Assembly (NCBI RefSeq): GCF_017354985.1
Contig: NZ_CP071501.1
Location: forward strand, 62,001-126,000
DNA from: Shewanella cyperi
GTDB taxonomy: Bacteria > Pseudomonadota > Gammaproteobacteria > Enterobacterales > Shewanellaceae
Direction: 5' to 3'
Length of the DNA stretch: 64,000 bases
Shown here in pieces: positions 63,700-64,000 of this stretch. Position 1 is the first letter of the stretch. Each line of letters starts with the position of its first letter. The notes beneath the pieces were generated by a model. That model saw only the letters and a program-made list of their open reading frames with translations. It searched no databases and was not told the DNA's origin. The translations under genes were made by a program, and so were the position numbers.

Positions 63700-64000
63700 C
63701 AAAAAATTGAGGCGGGCACTCAAGACGGCACTTATGGTGCTGTTGCTGACCCTGCTGATGCTCGCCGCCCAGGCCGGTTGGTTTGAACACCTGACCGACA
63801 GTAACTGGGTGGCCAATTTTGTCAAAGCCCAGGGCGCCTATGCCCTGGCGCTGCTGTTTGCTATTGGTGCCCTGTTTACCGCCATCGGCGGCCCGAGACA
63901 AATGATCGCTTTTGTCTTTGGCTTTGCCCTCGGTGGCTGGCAGGGGGCGCTGTTTTCCAACTTTGCGGCCCTGGCCGGTTGCATACTTTGTTTTTACAGT
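63683..64000 (+). CDS. VTT/TVP38-type membrane protein, N-terminal part
   Basis: The window ends inside this gene. The frame reads through a hydrophobic helix (LMVLLLTLLMLAAQAGWF), a loop, a second segment (ALALLFAIGALFTAIGGPRQMIAF) and FGFALGGWQGALFSNFAALAGCILCFY. GGPRQ and the FGF-GxxxG-type region fit the SNARE-associated/VTT family that includes TVP38/TMEM64 and DedA, membrane proteins of envelope homeostasis. The start is uncertain: TTG at 63683 would overlap the previous gene by 17 bases, and TTG at 63707 is also possible. Confidence 0.6.
   Translation, partial: MTTVANKKLRRALKTALMVLLLTLLMLAAQAGWFEHLTDSNWVANFVKAQGAYALALLFAIGALFTAIGGPRQMIAFVFGFALGGWQGALFSNFAALAGCILCFYS

Overview
The window looks like chromosomal DNA of a gammaproteobacterium of the order Alteromonadales, most likely Shewanella or a close relative. 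This is inferred from protein resemblance remembered without a search, from moderately GC-rich coding DNA, and from gene order. The block hemN / yihI / Csr-type sRNA / engB (yihA) / spf (Spot 42) / polA matches the Escherichia coli order hemN-yihI-csrC-yihA-spf-polA, with extra genes inserted. No rRNA, tRNA, CRISPR array, prophage or intact insertion sequence was seen. Most of the window is ordinary core genome, with a few accessory signalling, transport and repeat loci.

Layout. 1-4258: an overlapping three-gene signalling operon (diguanylate cyclase end, NMT1/THI5-type binding lipoprotein, hybrid histidine kinase with Hpt). 4361-8878: mogA, an NlpC/P60 lipoprotein, then a TAXI-type TRAP transporter with its DUF1850 partner. 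8881-14492: small metabolic and repair genes (HutD/Ves, GNAT, pbpG, thioesterase, mtnC, an esterase-like protein without the expected Ser, tag). 14571-18129: DUF885 lipoprotein, AraC-GyrI regulator, NTF2-like protein. 18144-23348: ArsR regulator with a strong palindromic operator, a CSC-motif permease, a eukaryotic-type glutathione synthetase homologue and an OsmC-YcaO fusion. 23753-29393: porin, a repeat-rich non-coding stretch and a large class A PBP. 29443-31534: divergent hutI/hutC with a HutC operator. 31773-41335: GGDEF/EVL protein, lysophospholipase, second DUF885 lipoprotein, adenosine deaminase, hemN, amidohydrolase. 41362-48735: DUF2489, yihI, methyltransferase-like protein, CsrB/CsrC-like sRNA, cytochrome c4, engB, a possible sRNA, Spot 42, polA. 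49124-54104: elbB, glpEG, kbl-tdh, TetR regulator. 54252-64000: LPS/envelope cluster (waaA, kdkA, GT9, two MurG-like paralogues, GT4, coaD, Wzi-like protein, GT2, start of a VTT-domain membrane protein).

How it fits together. The core metabolic genes sit beside two regulatory RNAs that control carbon metabolism in relatives: a CsrA-sequestering RNA and Spot 42. The waaA-kdkA-glycosyltransferase run probably builds the lipid A-Kdo-core region; in Shewanella KdkA phosphorylates the Kdo. The least ordinary parts are the ArsR/permease/glutathione-synthetase-like group, the binding protein-kinase operon, the paired MurG-like proteins, and short duplications that repeatedly straddle stop codons of unrelated genes.
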